From contig JAUXTN010000238.1 of NCBI GenBank assembly GCA_030684355.1, forward strand, positions 1-64,000: DNA of 64,000 nucleotides, in the 5' to 3' direction. The notes under the pieces are model-generated. The model searched no databases, had not been told where the DNA came from, and saw nothing but the letters and a program-made list of their open reading frames with translations. Positions 8,836 through 17,511 of the stretch are shown in pieces (position 1 is the first letter of the stretch; each line of letters opens with the position of its first letter). Origin of the DNA: Pseudomonadota bacterium (lineage in GTDB: Bacteria > Myxococcota_A > UBA796 > SXON01). The translations under genes were made by a program, and so were the position numbers.

Positions 8836-9066
8836 ATGCGCGCATCCGTCCTGTCGGGTTGCCTCATCATCCCCGCAGGTACCCTCGGGTGCCTGTATTA
8901 CACTTGGATCTTCCTGATGCTCAGCGCCGGGAGCACTCAGCAGTGGGCCGAGGCTCCGCCGTATTTCCTCGCTGCCGCGGCCTGCTTCGCGGTCGGGTTG
9001 GGCGGAGCGGTGCTCGTGTGGCGCGGGAGCCGGTCCGCTCCCAAGGCTCCACCCAGCGCCGAATGA
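8836..9066 (+). CDS. Small two-TM membrane protein
   Basis: A 76-residue protein with two hydrophobic segments, about 5-27 (SGCLIIPAGTLGCLYYTWIF) and 45-65 (YFLAAAACFAVGLGGAVLVW), separated by a short polar loop and ending in a basic, Pro/Ala-rich tail. I chose the ATG at 8836, after GCGGGG; an open frame extends upstream but encodes Arg-rich sequence unlike a protein N-terminus. I recognise no family. It is alone on its strand, 200 bp after pirin, in a gap where I see no other feature. Confidence 0.5.
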   Translation: MRASVLSGCLIIPAGTLGCLYYTWIFLMLSAGSTQQWAEAPPYFLAAAACFAVGLGGAVLVWRGSRSAPKAPPSAE

Positions 9067-9087
9067 TCGCGATGCCGAGGGCCCCCC

Positions 9088-9759
9088 TCACATCTGACAG
9101 CGATTGATCTCCTCGCTACACACGCCCGGATACCCGTCCGCGCGCGGCACCGCGTAGACGACAATGGCCTGCTGCACCAGGTCGCAGGACCACCCGCACG
9201 CGCCCGAGCTGTCCTCGAAGCGCGCGTAGACCCGCGCGGGGGCCCCCTCTGGGAGGTACACGCCGTGGCTCGGGATGCTCACGCCACAGCTGCTGCTCAC
9301 GTGGTCCTGCACGATCACGACGACGTGGGTGGAGAAGTCGACGCTGATCGCCGGGGGGTCCACGCTGGTCCACGCCGCGACGAGGGCGTCCCAGCTCGGG
9401 GCGTCGGTGAGGGTGACGGTGGCGGCGGCACCGAGCTCGTCGAGCTCCGCGGTGACACCCGACCAGAGGAGCCCCGTGCGGGTGAGCACGCCAGGGTCGC
9501 GGTCGCAAGGGGGGCTCCACACGAAGGTCTCGACGCAGTCGGGCATGGTGCCCCCGGTGTCCCGATTCGCGTCGTCGCAGGCAGGGAGGCCGGTCGCGGG
9601 CCAGGCGCCGGTGTCCACGGCGGGGTCGCCGGTGTCGGTGTCGGTCTCGGTGCCGGTCTCGGCGCCCGTGTCCGGGGCGCCAGTGTCGCCGTCGGGCGGA
9701 CGGAGGGTGTCGGCGTCGTCGGGGAGGCCGCAGGCCACGAGCGCGAGCACGATCGTCAT
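9088..9759 (-). CDS. Lipoprotein with Asp/Thr-rich linker
   Basis: A 223-residue predicted lipoprotein. The signal is very short (MTIVLALVAC, lipobox LVAC with Cys10), followed by an Asp/Thr/Gly-rich linker to about residue 50 and a globular Cys-containing domain. The C-terminal part (ISVDFSTHVVVIVQDH, YARFEDSSG, QAIVVYAVPR) resembles the 176-residue lipoprotein at 62399-62929 in style: both end in a strand with RxYAxP-like residues and a polar tail. It lies 9 bp after the ABC ATPase gene on the same strand and may be co-transcribed. Function unknown; the mature protein is likely exposed on a membrane. Confidence 0.75.
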   Translation of the reverse strand: MTIVLALVACGLPDDADTLRPPDGDTGAPDTGAETGTETDTDTGDPAVDTGAWPATGLPACDDANRDTGGTMPDCVETFVWSPPCDRDPGVLTRTGLLWSGVTAELDELGAAATVTLTDAPSWDALVAAWTSVDPPAISVDFSTHVVVIVQDHVSSSCGVSIPSHGVYLPEGAPARVYARFEDSSGACGWSCDLVQQAIVVYAVPRADGYPGVCSEEINRCQM

Positions 9760-9768
9760 CCGCCCACT

Positions 9769-10509
9769 TTACTCCGGCGTGCGCACCATCTGCGCGATCG
9801 TCCGGCGGATCTCGCCGAGGGCCGTCACGTCGCGCGGGCGCGGGGCGTCGACGCGCACGTCGGCGCGGACGGCGGCGGGCCGGGGGGACACGACGATGAC
9901 GCGGTCGGCGAGGCGCACGGCCTCCTCGACCGAGTGGGTGACGAGGAGCATCGTCTTGCGATCGCGGAGCCAGGCGGCTTCGAGCACGTCCTGGAGCCGC
10001 TCGCGGGAGAGCGCGTCGAGCGCGCCGAAGGGCTCGTCGAGGAGGAGCACCGCGGGGTCGACCGCGAGCGCCCGCGCCAACGCCACGCGCTGCCGCATGC
10101 CCCCGGAGAGCTCCTTGGGGTACCGGTCGGCGGCCCCGTCGAGGCCGAGCGCCGCGAGCAGCTCGGCCGTGCGCCCGGTCCCCTCCCCTCGCGCCCGCGG
10201 GCCGAAGCTCACGTTCTCCGCCACGGTCAGCCACGGGAAGAGCGCGCCGTCCTGGAAGACGAGCACCCGGTCGGTGCCGATGCCGTCGACCGGGGCGCCG
10301 CCGCACGTGACGCTCCCCGCGTCGGGCTTCAACAGGCCCGCCACGAGGTGCAGGATCGTCGTCTTGCCGCAGCCGCTCGGCCCGACGATGGCGACGAGCT
10401 CGCCCGCCGCCACGTTCAGATCCAAGCCGGCGAGGGCCTCGACGCGCCGGCCGGTCCCGGCCTCGGTGTAGGCGTGCCGGACCCCGGCGAGCGCCACCGC
10501 CTTGCTCAT
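9769..10509 (-). CDS. ABC transporter ATP-binding protein (nitrate/sulfonate/taurine type)
   Basis: The 246-residue ATPase of an importer. Walker A is GPSGCGKTTI, the Q-loop contains VFQDGALFPWLTV, the signature is LSGGMRQRVALARAL, Walker B is LLLDEPFGALD and the H-loop is VTHSVEEA. This set matches SsuB/TauB/NrtD proteins. GGGGGAG lies upstream of the ATG. It follows the second permease by 10 bp and is the last core gene of the importer operon running from 13540 down. Confidence 0.95.
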   Translation of the reverse strand: MSKAVALAGVRHAYTEAGTGRRVEALAGLDLNVAAGELVAIVGPSGCGKTTILHLVAGLLKPDAGSVTCGGAPVDGIGTDRVLVFQDGALFPWLTVAENVSFGPRARGEGTGRTAELLAALGLDGAADRYPKELSGGMRQRVALARALAVDPAVLLLDEPFGALDALSRERLQDVLEAAWLRDRKTMLLVTHSVEEAVRLADRVIVVSPRPAAVRADVRVDAPRPRDVTALGEIRRTIAQMVRTPE

Positions 10510-10519
10510 GTCTCCCCCC

Positions 10520-11311
10520 TCACGTCCATCGGGTGAGCCGCGCCTGGAGGGCCCCGAGCGCGAGATCGGTCGCGGCGCCGCACGCGGCGAGCGCGCCCAT
10601 GCCGACGAAGGTGCGGGCGGGCTCCAACAGGTCCCGCCCCTCCAGGATCAGGACGCCCAGGCCCTCGGAGGCGGACAGGAACTCGGCGGCCACGAGCACG
10701 AACCACGCGGTGCCGACCCCCTCGCGCACCGCGGCGGCCACGCCGGGCAGCGCCGCGGGCACGGACACGCGGAGGAGGAGCCCGCGCTCGGGGACGCCGA
10801 GGTTGCGGGCCGCCGCGAGGAGCGTCGGGGGGACGCCGCGCACGGCGTCCGTGGTGCCCGCCATCACGACGAACGCGGCCGCGAAGAAGAGGATGACGAC
10901 CTGCTGGAGCTCGCCGACGCCGAACCAGAGGATGGTGAGCGGCACCCACGCGATCGGCGGGATGGGGCGCACGAGCCGCAGCGGCGCGTCGAGGGCGGCG
11001 CCGACCCGCGGCCACGAGGCCACGACCGCGCCGAGGGGCACCCCGACGAGCACGGCGGCGAGCGAGCCGACGAGCACGCGCCCGCCGGAGCGGCCGAGGT
11101 CGACGAGCAGGGAGCCGTCGCGCGCGAGGGCCCACGCCGCGGCCGCGATCGTGGACGGGAGCGGCAGGAACAGGAGCGTGCGGGGGTCGGTCACGAGCGT
11201 GCGCCCGCCGAGCTCCCAGAGGGCGAGGAGCACGAGGACGAGCGTCCATCGGCTCGCGCCGCGCAGGGCCCCGCGAACGGCCCCCCCCGGGGCGACCACC
11301 CCTCCCCTCAC
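10520..11311 (-). CDS. ABC transporter permease (SsuC/TauC-like)
   Basis: An inner-membrane permease of 263 residues with about six membrane segments and the cytoplasmic EAA-type loop (PPTLLAAARNLGVPERGLLLRVSVPAALPG) that contacts the ATPase. The start is a GTG at 11311 that overlaps the TGA of the preceding permease as GTGA, giving translational coupling; a second GTG at 11299 follows a GGGGAGGGG run and is the alternative. Paralogous to its neighbour but clearly diverged, so the importer probably has a heterodimeric channel. Confidence 0.9.
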   Translation of the reverse strand: MRGGVVAPGGAVRGALRGASRWTLVLVLLALWELGGRTLVTDPRTLLFLPLPSTIAAAAWALARDGSLLVDLGRSGGRVLVGSLAAVLVGVPLGAVVASWPRVGAALDAPLRLVRPIPPIAWVPLTILWFGVGELQQVVILFFAAAFVVMAGTTDAVRGVPPTLLAAARNLGVPERGLLLRVSVPAALPGVAAAVREGVGTAWFVLVAAEFLSASEGLGVLILEGRDLLEPARTFVGMGALAACGAATDLALGALQARLTRWT

Positions 11312-12168
11312 GCCCGCCACCGCAGCACCCGGCGCTCGACGAGCGCGAACCCCCGCTCGGAGCCCGCGGCGAGCGCGCCGATCGCGACCATGCCGGCGAT
11401 GGCGAGGTCGGGGCGGGCGAGGTTGCGGGCGTCGAGGATGAGCTGGCCCAGGCCGCCGTCCGCGCCGACGAGCTCGGCCGCCACGACGCTCATCCACGCG
11501 AGTGCCCAGCCGAGGCGGAGGCCCGTGAACACCATCGGAGCGGCGCCGGGGAGCACCACGTCGAGCCAGTAGACGCGGGGGCCCGCGCCGAGGTTGCGGG
11601 CGGCGAGCACGAGCGAGGGCGGCACCGCGTCGATGCCGGCGCGGGCGTTGCGCACGATGGGGAAGAACGCCCCCGCGAAGACGACGGCGGCCGCGCTCCC
11701 GTCGCCGACACCCACCCAGAGGAGGATGAGCGGGGTCCACGCGAAGGGCGGGATGGACCGCAGCAGCGTCAGGAGCGCGCCCACCTGGCGATCGAGGACG
11801 GGGCGGGCCCCGAGCGCCATGGCGAGCGGAAGGCCGATGACGACGGCGGCGCCGTACCCGAGGAGGACGCGGCGCGTGGTGCGGAGGGCGTGCCCGACGA
11901 GCTCGGACCGCTGCGTGACGATTGTCTCGAGCACCACGAGCGGCCCGGGCAGGACGTGAGGGGGCCAACGGGACGCGGCGACCGCCCAGATCGCCAGGGC
12001 AACCAACAACCCGAGCGCCGCCGGGAGCGCGCGCGGCGAGAGGGCCCGGCGGCGACCCGGAACCGCCACATCACGCGTATCCGGGGGGTCCAGGGGGGCC
12101 CGTGGCCCCCCTGGTGGGGCGTTGCGGGGCGACGCCCCGCCCCCCGATGACGACGCCGCTACGGTCAC
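11308..12168 (-). CDS. ABC transporter permease (SsuC/TauC-like)
   Basis: The first permease of the operon, 286 residues. A polar Pro/Gly-rich N-terminus of about 45 residues precedes a membrane segment (ALPAALGLLVALAIWAVAAS) and a BPD_transp_1-type core with the loop PPSLVLAARNLGAGPRVYWLDVVLPGAAP. The GTG start at 12168 lies 25 bp after the stop of the binding-protein gene. An ATG/GTG further inside would shorten only the polar tail. It forms the channel with the next permease. Confidence 0.9.
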   Translation of the reverse strand: MTVAASSSGGGASPRNAPPGGPRAPLDPPDTRDVAVPGRRRALSPRALPAALGLLVALAIWAVAASRWPPHVLPGPLVVLETIVTQRSELVGHALRTTRRVLLGYGAAVVIGLPLAMALGARPVLDRQVGALLTLLRSIPPFAWTPLILLWVGVGDGSAAAVVFAGAFFPIVRNARAGIDAVPPSLVLAARNLGAGPRVYWLDVVLPGAAPMVFTGLRLGWALAWMSVVAAELVGADGGLGQLILDARNLARPDLAIAGMVAIGALAAGSERGFALVERRVLRWRA

Positions 12169-12193
12169 CGACGGGTGGACCGGGCCGAACGGT

Positions 12194-13540
12194 TCATTTC
12201 CGCGCTCCGGACCCGAGGTCCCCCGGCTCGGGGAACGTCTGCGGCGTCGTGAGCGTGCGGGCGTTGTCGTAGGGCGGATACGGTGGCTTGCCGACCTCTC
12301 CCGCCCAGCCCGCGGGCAGGAACACCGGCCGCTCGGGCACGCTCCACCCGAGCTTCGCGTAGGTCGCGGCGAGGTAGGCGGGCGCGAAGTCGGTCGCTAG
12401 GTCCGTCGCGTCGCGCGCGCGCTTCAAGCGGCCGGCGGCATGCTGGGCGGCGACCACCCGGGCGTCCTCGGCGGCCCAGAAGTCCGCGTGGAGGTACTTG
12501 TAGGTCGGCTTGTAGAGCGTGAGGTAGCGGTCGATCTGGACGCGCGCCGCCTCCTTGGTCCACGCCTTCGCGCGCGGGTCCGCGACGAAGAGCGCGGCGG
12601 CGCGATCGGGGTCGTGGCGCACCGCGAGGAGGGCCTCGGTCTGGGCGTCCGCGAGGGCCTGCGCGACATCCGGCGCGTGCTCGTGGAGCTCGCGCCGCAT
12701 GAACTCGTACCCGGTGGCGAAGTAGTACGGGTACACGTCGTCGATGCGGCGGCCGAGCCCCTTGTCCAGGGCGAACGTGACGTGCGGGTCGAACACCGCG
12801 ACGGCGTCGATGCCGGTCGGGAGGAGCTGGGCCTCGCGCATGCTCATGCCCGCGAGGCGGTAGTGCTCGCCGGCCACGAGGCCGTGCTGGGCGCCCATCG
12901 CGAGCAGGTAGAACTCGCAGTAGCTGCCCAGCGTGGTGCCGATCACGAGCTCGTTGCCGGCCTCGGCGAGGTCCGCCGCCGAGTGGAGCGGCGAGTCGGG
13001 GCGCACGAGGAGCGCGGCCTCGACGTTCGTCCCGGTGAGCCCGTAGGCGACCGCGGGAACGCCCTTGTCGACGGTGTTCCAGAACGGGAAGTCCCCGTAG
13101 TGGGTCACCTGGGTCTGCCCGGCCAGGAACGCCTCCAGGATGGGCGGCCCGGATTGGAAGGAGGTGTAGGTGACCTCGAGGCCGCGGGCCTCCAGGAGGC
13201 GGAGGTCCTTCATGACGGGCATGTGCGCGGAGTAGCCGGGAACGTCCGCGAAGTAGCCGATGGAGAGCGGCCACCAGCCCTGCGCCTTCAGCCACGCGAT
13301 CGACGCGTCGGAGACGGGCTCGTAGGGGATCGGCCAGCCGCGCGCGGCGGGATCGTCGGCCGGAGGGGGGGCGGTCTTCGTGGGGGCCCCGTCCGTGGCG
13401 GCCCCCTCCGTGGCGGCCGAGCCGGTAGCCGGGGCCTGCGTGTCCGAGCACGCGACGAGCAGCAGGGCGAAGAAGGCACCCAGGGTACCGAGGGGGCCGG
13501 GGCCGGAGGTCGCGGGGCCGAGCAGGGGGGCGCGTAGCAC
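12194..13540 (-). CDS. ABC transporter substrate-binding lipoprotein (SsuA/NMT1-like)
   Basis: A 448-residue periplasmic binding lipoprotein. The N-terminus has a hydrophobic signal ending in LLLVACSD (lipobox Cys near residue 31), then an Ala/Thr/Pro linker and a type II binding fold of the NMT1/THI5 kind (SIGYFADVPGYSAHMPVMKDLRLLEARGLEVTYTSFQSG, QTQVTHYGDFPFWN, IGTTLGSYCEFYLLAMG). It is longer than typical SsuA (about 320 residues) by a linker and a C-terminal extension rich in Tyr/Pro. It starts the importer operon with a GTG at 13540. The ligand could be a sulfonate, nitrate, pyrimidine or another small anion; sequence alone does not decide. Confidence 0.88.
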   Translation of the reverse strand: MLRAPLLGPATSGPGPLGTLGAFFALLLVACSDTQAPATGSAATEGAATDGAPTKTAPPPADDPAARGWPIPYEPVSDASIAWLKAQGWWPLSIGYFADVPGYSAHMPVMKDLRLLEARGLEVTYTSFQSGPPILEAFLAGQTQVTHYGDFPFWNTVDKGVPAVAYGLTGTNVEAALLVRPDSPLHSAADLAEAGNELVIGTTLGSYCEFYLLAMGAQHGLVAGEHYRLAGMSMREAQLLPTGIDAVAVFDPHVTFALDKGLGRRIDDVYPYYFATGYEFMRRELHEHAPDVAQALADAQTEALLAVRHDPDRAAALFVADPRAKAWTKEAARVQIDRYLTLYKPTYKYLHADFWAAEDARVVAAQHAAGRLKRARDATDLATDFAPAYLAATYAKLGWSVPERPVFLPAGWAGEVGKPPYPPYDNARTLTTPQTFPEPGDLGSGARK

Positions 13541-13693
13541 GCGCGGAGCCTACTCCGAACCCGACGCGATCGCACCGCGCGCGGCCCCTCCACGAGGGCC
13601 GTCCCGTCGAGCCCGCGGCGGGTCTCGACCTGCGCGGCGGAGAATCGTCGGAAACGTTCGCCGGCGGGTCTTCCCGTGGACAAGTCGCGCGCA

Positions 13694-13703
13694 CACGATC
13701 GTG
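13694..13703. promoter_or_regulatory. Palindrome in divergent promoter region
   Basis: CACGATCGTG is a perfect 10-bp palindrome in the 269-bp gap between the ABC importer operon (minus) and the aminotransferase gene (plus). It could be a half-site for a dimeric repressor, but it is a single short site and chance occurrence is possible in a GC-rich genome. I see nothing else in this gap. Confidence 0.2.
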
Positions 13704-13809
13704 ACGTCCGGGGACGGACGCGGTGGACGACGGACCGATCGGCCCGTGTTCGTCCACCCGTGTCGTGTCGGGGCCTCGTTCACCGGCCGCACGTCATCCC
13801 TGGGGGAAC

Positions 13810-15045
13810 ATGAGCCACGTACTCGACTCGATCTCGTTCGGCGCCATCGTCACGGTCCGTGACCGGCTGCTGGCCCAACAGGCGGCTGGCCGCCGCATCT
13901 ACCGCCTGGAGAGCGGTGACCCGTCCTTCGACACACCTCCGCACGTGCGGGATGCCATCGTGGAGGCGCTGAAGAAGGGGCACACCCACTACACGGCGTC
14001 GGCCGGCATCCAGCCGCTCCGCGAGGCCATCGTCAAGAAGGTGCGGCGCGACAACGAGCTGCCCATCGACAACGCCGAGCAGGTGGTCGTGACGAGCGGC
14101 GGCATGCACGCGCTCTACCTGACCTTCCGCGCGCTCCTCGACCCCGGTGACGAGGTGATCCTCCCCGACCCGATGTGGACGGAGATCGCGGAGAACATCC
14201 GGCTCGGCGGCGGAGTGCCCGTGCGCGTCGCGATGGACCTGGAGAGCCCGACCCCGTGGACGGCCGCCCAGATCGAGCAGCACATCACCCCGCGCACGAA
14301 GGCCATCTTCGTGAACACGCCGCACAACCCCACCGGGGTGGTGCTGTCGCGCTCGTCTCTGCGGGAGATCGTCGCGCTGGCCAAGAAGCACGACCTGCGG
14401 ATCATCAGCGACGAGGCCTACGAGCACGTGATCTTCGACGGCGAGGCCCACGTCAGCATCGGCTCGCTCCCAGGCGCCGAGGAGCGGACGATCTCGCTCT
14501 ACAGCACCTCGAAGAGCTACGCGATGAGCGGGCTCCGGGTGGGCTACATCGTCGCGAGGGACGCCGCGTTCCTCTCGCGCGTGAAGAAGCTCCTGCGTTG
14601 CACCACCAACGGGGTGAACAGCCTCGCCCAGTGGGGCGCGGCCGCGGCGGTCGGCGCACCCCAGGACGCCTCGCGCATGATGGGCGCGGTGTACCAGGAG
14701 CGCCGCGACGCGCTCCTCGCGGGCCTGGCCGGCGTGGACCTGCTCGTGCCCTACGTCCCGAAGGGGAGCTTCTTCCTGTGGGCGCGGATCCAGCCCTCGT
14801 GGCGGGGCTACCGCGGCGCGCGCAGCGACGAGGCGATGACGGACTGGCTCATCGACGAGGTGGGCGTGGGCTCCTCGCCGGGCTCGGCGTTCGGGCCGGC
14901 GGGCGCGGGGTGGATCCGGTTCGCGTTCTCGTGTGACACGCGGGAGGTCGAGGAGGCCGCGGGGCTCGTGCGCCAGGTGCTCGGCCAGGCCGGACGGACG
15001 TCGTCGCGGTCGACCGGGATGGACGCGCGGCCGCCGCTCCCGTAG
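13810..15045 (+). CDS. Pyridoxal-phosphate-dependent class I/II aminotransferase
   Basis: A 411-residue cytoplasmic aminotransferase of the AspC/fold-type I group. The PLP lysine lies in YSTSKSYAMSGLRVGY, with the family motifs NTPHNPTG, DEAYEHVIF and the N-terminal LESGDPSFDTPPHV. I chose the ATG at 13810 after GGGGGAA; the open frame extends 29 codons upstream without family similarity. It is close to aspartate/kynurenine-type aminotransferases but the amino donor and acceptor are not identifiable. It converges with the SDR gene at 15111. Confidence 0.92.
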   Translation: MSHVLDSISFGAIVTVRDRLLAQQAAGRRIYRLESGDPSFDTPPHVRDAIVEALKKGHTHYTASAGIQPLREAIVKKVRRDNELPIDNAEQVVVTSGGMHALYLTFRALLDPGDEVILPDPMWTEIAENIRLGGGVPVRVAMDLESPTPWTAAQIEQHITPRTKAIFVNTPHNPTGVVLSRSSLREIVALAKKHDLRIISDEAYEHVIFDGEAHVSIGSLPGAEERTISLYSTSKSYAMSGLRVGYIVARDAAFLSRVKKLLRCTTNGVNSLAQWGAAAAVGAPQDASRMMGAVYQERRDALLAGLAGVDLLVPYVPKGSFFLWARIQPSWRGYRGARSDEAMTDWLIDEVGVGSSPGSAFGPAGAGWIRFAFSCDTREVEEAAGLVRQVLGQAGRTSSRSTGMDARPPLP

Positions 15046-15110
15046 CCCGGTAGCGGATCGTAGAGGGGCGCTCCCGTGACGAGAGACAGGCCGTGCGCTC
15101 GCCGGCCTGC

Positions 15111-15932
15111 CTACTCGGAGGCGCCCTTCTCGATCGTGGTGCGGGCGCGCGACTTCAGGGTGGTCATCACCCCGAGGGCGCGCAGGACCGGGCCGTCGAG
15201 GCCCGGGATGAGCTGGGCGAGGGCGAGCAGCGGGCGCACGGGCGAGGGGGTGACGAGCACCTCCCCCTTCCCGCCGAGCACGGCGCGCACGGCGGCGACG
15301 ACCTTCGCGAGCGGCACCTCGCGCATCATCCCCGGCGCCGCGAGGCCGGTGTCGTGCCACATCCCGGCCTCCGCGACGAAGCTCGGACACACCACCCCGG
15401 CATGCACGCCCGTGCCGTCGAGCTCGATGCGCAGGCTCGACGCGAACCCGTTGAGGCCGTGCTTGGTCGCGGAGTAGATCGCGTTGAACGGGGTGGGCGA
15501 CTTCCCCGACATCGACGACACCAGCGCGATCGCGCCCTTGCCGCGCGCGATCATGCCGGGCAGGAGCGCGCGGGTGAGCAGGATGGGCCCGGTCAGGTTG
15601 ACCGCGATCTGCTTCTCGATCTGCGCGTGGGTCTGCTCGTGGACCGCGGTGGGGACCTCCAGCCCCGCGTTGCTCACGAAGGCGAGGACGGGCCCGACGG
15701 CATCGAGGGCGGTGACGATCGTCGCGCGGCCCTCCGCGGTGGACACGTCCGCGGCTACGACGGTGGCCTTCCCGCCGGCGACGCGCACTTCCGCCGCGAC
15801 GCGCTCGAGCCCCGCGAGGTCCCGCGCGGTGAGGACGACGTGGGCGCCGGCCTTTCCGAGGTCCCGGGCGATGGCGACCCCGATGCCGCGGGAGGCGCCG
15901 GTGAGGAGGACGATCTGGTTGGCGAGGTTCAT
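15111..15932 (-). CDS. Short-chain dehydrogenase/reductase
   Basis: A 273-residue NAD(P)-dependent SDR. It has the cofactor motif TGASRGIG at 12-19, SNAG in place of NNAG, a Ser in VSSMSG and the catalytic Tyr/Lys in YSATKHGLNGF, so it should be active. The C-terminal 50 residues carry a hydrophobic extension (LLALAQLIPGLDGPVLRALGVMT) found in SDRs that act on membrane lipids or acyl chains. The ATG at 15932 has GGAG upstream. It is separated by 68 bp from the CobW gene upstream on the same strand. Substrate unknown. Confidence 0.9.
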   Translation of the reverse strand: MNLANQIVLLTGASRGIGVAIARDLGKAGAHVVLTARDLAGLERVAAEVRVAGGKATVVAADVSTAEGRATIVTALDAVGPVLAFVSNAGLEVPTAVHEQTHAQIEKQIAVNLTGPILLTRALLPGMIARGKGAIALVSSMSGKSPTPFNAIYSATKHGLNGFASSLRIELDGTGVHAGVVCPSFVAEAGMWHDTGLAAPGMMREVPLAKVVAAVRAVLGGKGEVLVTPSPVRPLLALAQLIPGLDGPVLRALGVMTTLKSRARTTIEKGASE

Positions 15933-16000
15933 GCGGGCTCCGGAACCGCGATCTAGCGTCTTCCTGCCCGTCCCGTCGGACGTCTCTCGCCCGGCACGAA

Positions 16001-16927
16001 CTACCGGATGACGTCCCACCCCCGGCGGAGCTCCTCCACGTCGATGCCCCGGCCGATGACGACGAGCGCGCTCTCCTCGGGCGGCGGCATCGCACCCGGC
16101 CCGAGCTCCAGCCACTGGTGGACCCCCTGGGCGACCACCGCGGTCGCGACGCCCGGGCAGCGGAAGATGCCCTTCAGGCGGAGGACCTCCCACCCGCGGC
16201 GCGATGCCACGAATTGCAGGTACATCTTGAGCCGCGCGAGGTCGATGGCGCCACCGCGGAGGCTCGCGGTCACGATCCCCGCGGAGTGGGTCACGAGGGG
16301 GGGCAGGATCCACCGCGTCGGATCCGCGCCGCCGATGTTCAGCAGCGGCGCCACGGGCACGTCCGCGCGCACGCCCCGGAGGAGCTCGGCGAGCGGCGCC
16401 ACCGCGCGCACCGCGGCCTCGGCGGCGTCGATGTCGGCGGCCTGATCGAGGTGGTTGAGCACGATCCGGTCGGCGCACGCGAGCTGCGCGGGGACCTCCG
16501 GGTGCGTCGCGAGCTGCGCCACCACGAGCCCCGCGTGCGCGAGCGCCACGACGCCGTCGACCCGCGTCGCGACGGCCAGCTCGGAGTCGAGGAGGCAGGT
16601 CTGCACGAGCGGCCCGGGCGCGGCGACGCCGGAGGTCTCGACGACGATGCGGTCGAAGCGGAGGGGCCGGAGCCACCGCGCGCGCTTCTTCAGCAGGTCG
16701 AGCACGGTGCGACGGAGATCCTCGCGGACCTCGCAGCAGATGCAGCCGTTCCGGAGCTCGATGACCTCGTCGGAGGCGCCGACGACCAGCCGCCCGTCGA
16801 TGCCGAGCGCGCCGAACTCGTTGACGATCACGGCGGTGGGCGGCGTCGCGGGGTCGGCGAGGAGCCGGTTGAGCAGCGTGGTCTTGCCGGCGCCGAGGAA
16901 GCCCGTGACGAGCGTGATCGGGACCAC
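16001..16927 (-). CDS. CobW/COG0523 family metal-chaperone GTPase
   Basis: A 308-residue G3E-family GTPase thought to deliver Zn, Co or other metals to client enzymes. It has the P-loop GFLGAGKT at 9-16, a NEFGALGID switch, the metal-binding CxCC motif (CICC at 62-65), and LNHLDQ as the NKxD-like guanine-specificity motif. The C-terminal CobW domain (GIFRCPG, EESALVVIGRGID) is present. Start is GTG at 16927, 13 bp after the preceding lipoprotein stop. The client protein is not evident from the neighbours. Confidence 0.93.
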   Translation of the reverse strand: MVPITLVTGFLGAGKTTLLNRLLADPATPPTAVIVNEFGALGIDGRLVVGASDEVIELRNGCICCEVREDLRRTVLDLLKKRARWLRPLRFDRIVVETSGVAAPGPLVQTCLLDSELAVATRVDGVVALAHAGLVVAQLATHPEVPAQLACADRIVLNHLDQAADIDAAEAAVRAVAPLAELLRGVRADVPVAPLLNIGGADPTRWILPPLVTHSAGIVTASLRGGAIDLARLKMYLQFVASRRGWEVLRLKGIFRCPGVATAVVAQGVHQWLELGPGAMPPPEESALVVIGRGIDVEELRRGWDVIR

Positions 16928-16940
16928 GCCCGCGGGGGGC

Positions 16941-17432
16941 CTAGAGATACCCGAGCGCCTTCAGGCGCTCGACCTCGGCGGGGTCAGCCGACGCGTTGAG
17001 GGCCTCGATGGCCTCCTTGAAGCTCGCATCCCCGGGGAAGCGCTTGTCGCCGGCCACGAGCACATCGTTCGCGCCGGTGCCGTCGCCCGCGAGGCGGAGC
17101 TTGTCAGCCAAGGAGCGGTACAACGACGCGGTGGTCTGCTTCTCGAAGGTCATGGCGAGGCGCCCGAGCGAGCCCACGACGTCGGCCCCCTTGCCGCTGT
17201 CGGCGAGGGCGTTGAGCCGCATGGACTCGAAGCGCCACGCCTGCGCGGGATCCTTGGAGATGGCCTCGTTCTTCAGCGCCTCGTCCGCCTTGGCGACGGC
17301 GCCCGCGTAGTCCTTGGCGCTCATGGCCGACTCGACGCCCTTCTGCATGTCCTCCGCGGAGGGGCCGCCCGCGCACCCGGACAACGCGGCCGCGACGAGG
17401 AAGGAGGCGAGCAGGGGGCGGATCGTGGACAT
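16941..17432 (-). CDS. Small TPR-like lipoprotein ending in LKALGYL
   Basis: A 163-residue predicted lipoprotein. The signal MSTIRPLLASFLVAAALSGC ends in lipobox LSGC (Cys20). The mature part is helical with TPR-like spacing of Ala/Leu (DYAGAVAKADEALKNEAI...AQAWRFESMRLNALADSG). The protein ends VERLKALGYL, which closely resembles the ending of the 67-residue protein at 21834-22037. It is divergent from the phosphatase operon at 17512, with 79 bp between starts, and upstream of CobW. GGAG is 8 bp before the ATG at 17432. Function unknown. Confidence 0.75.
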   Translation of the reverse strand: MSTIRPLLASFLVAAALSGCAGGPSAEDMQKGVESAMSAKDYAGAVAKADEALKNEAISKDPAQAWRFESMRLNALADSGKGADVVGSLGRLAMTFEKQTTASLYRSLADKLRLAGDGTGANDVLVAGDKRFPGDASFKEAIEALNASADPAEVERLKALGYL

Positions 17433-17511
17433 GGACGAGCTCCGGACGTGACGTTCTGTGTCGGGCGAGAGGTAGCCCGTCCCGGGCGCGACGACTATAC
17501 ATGGCCCCCCC

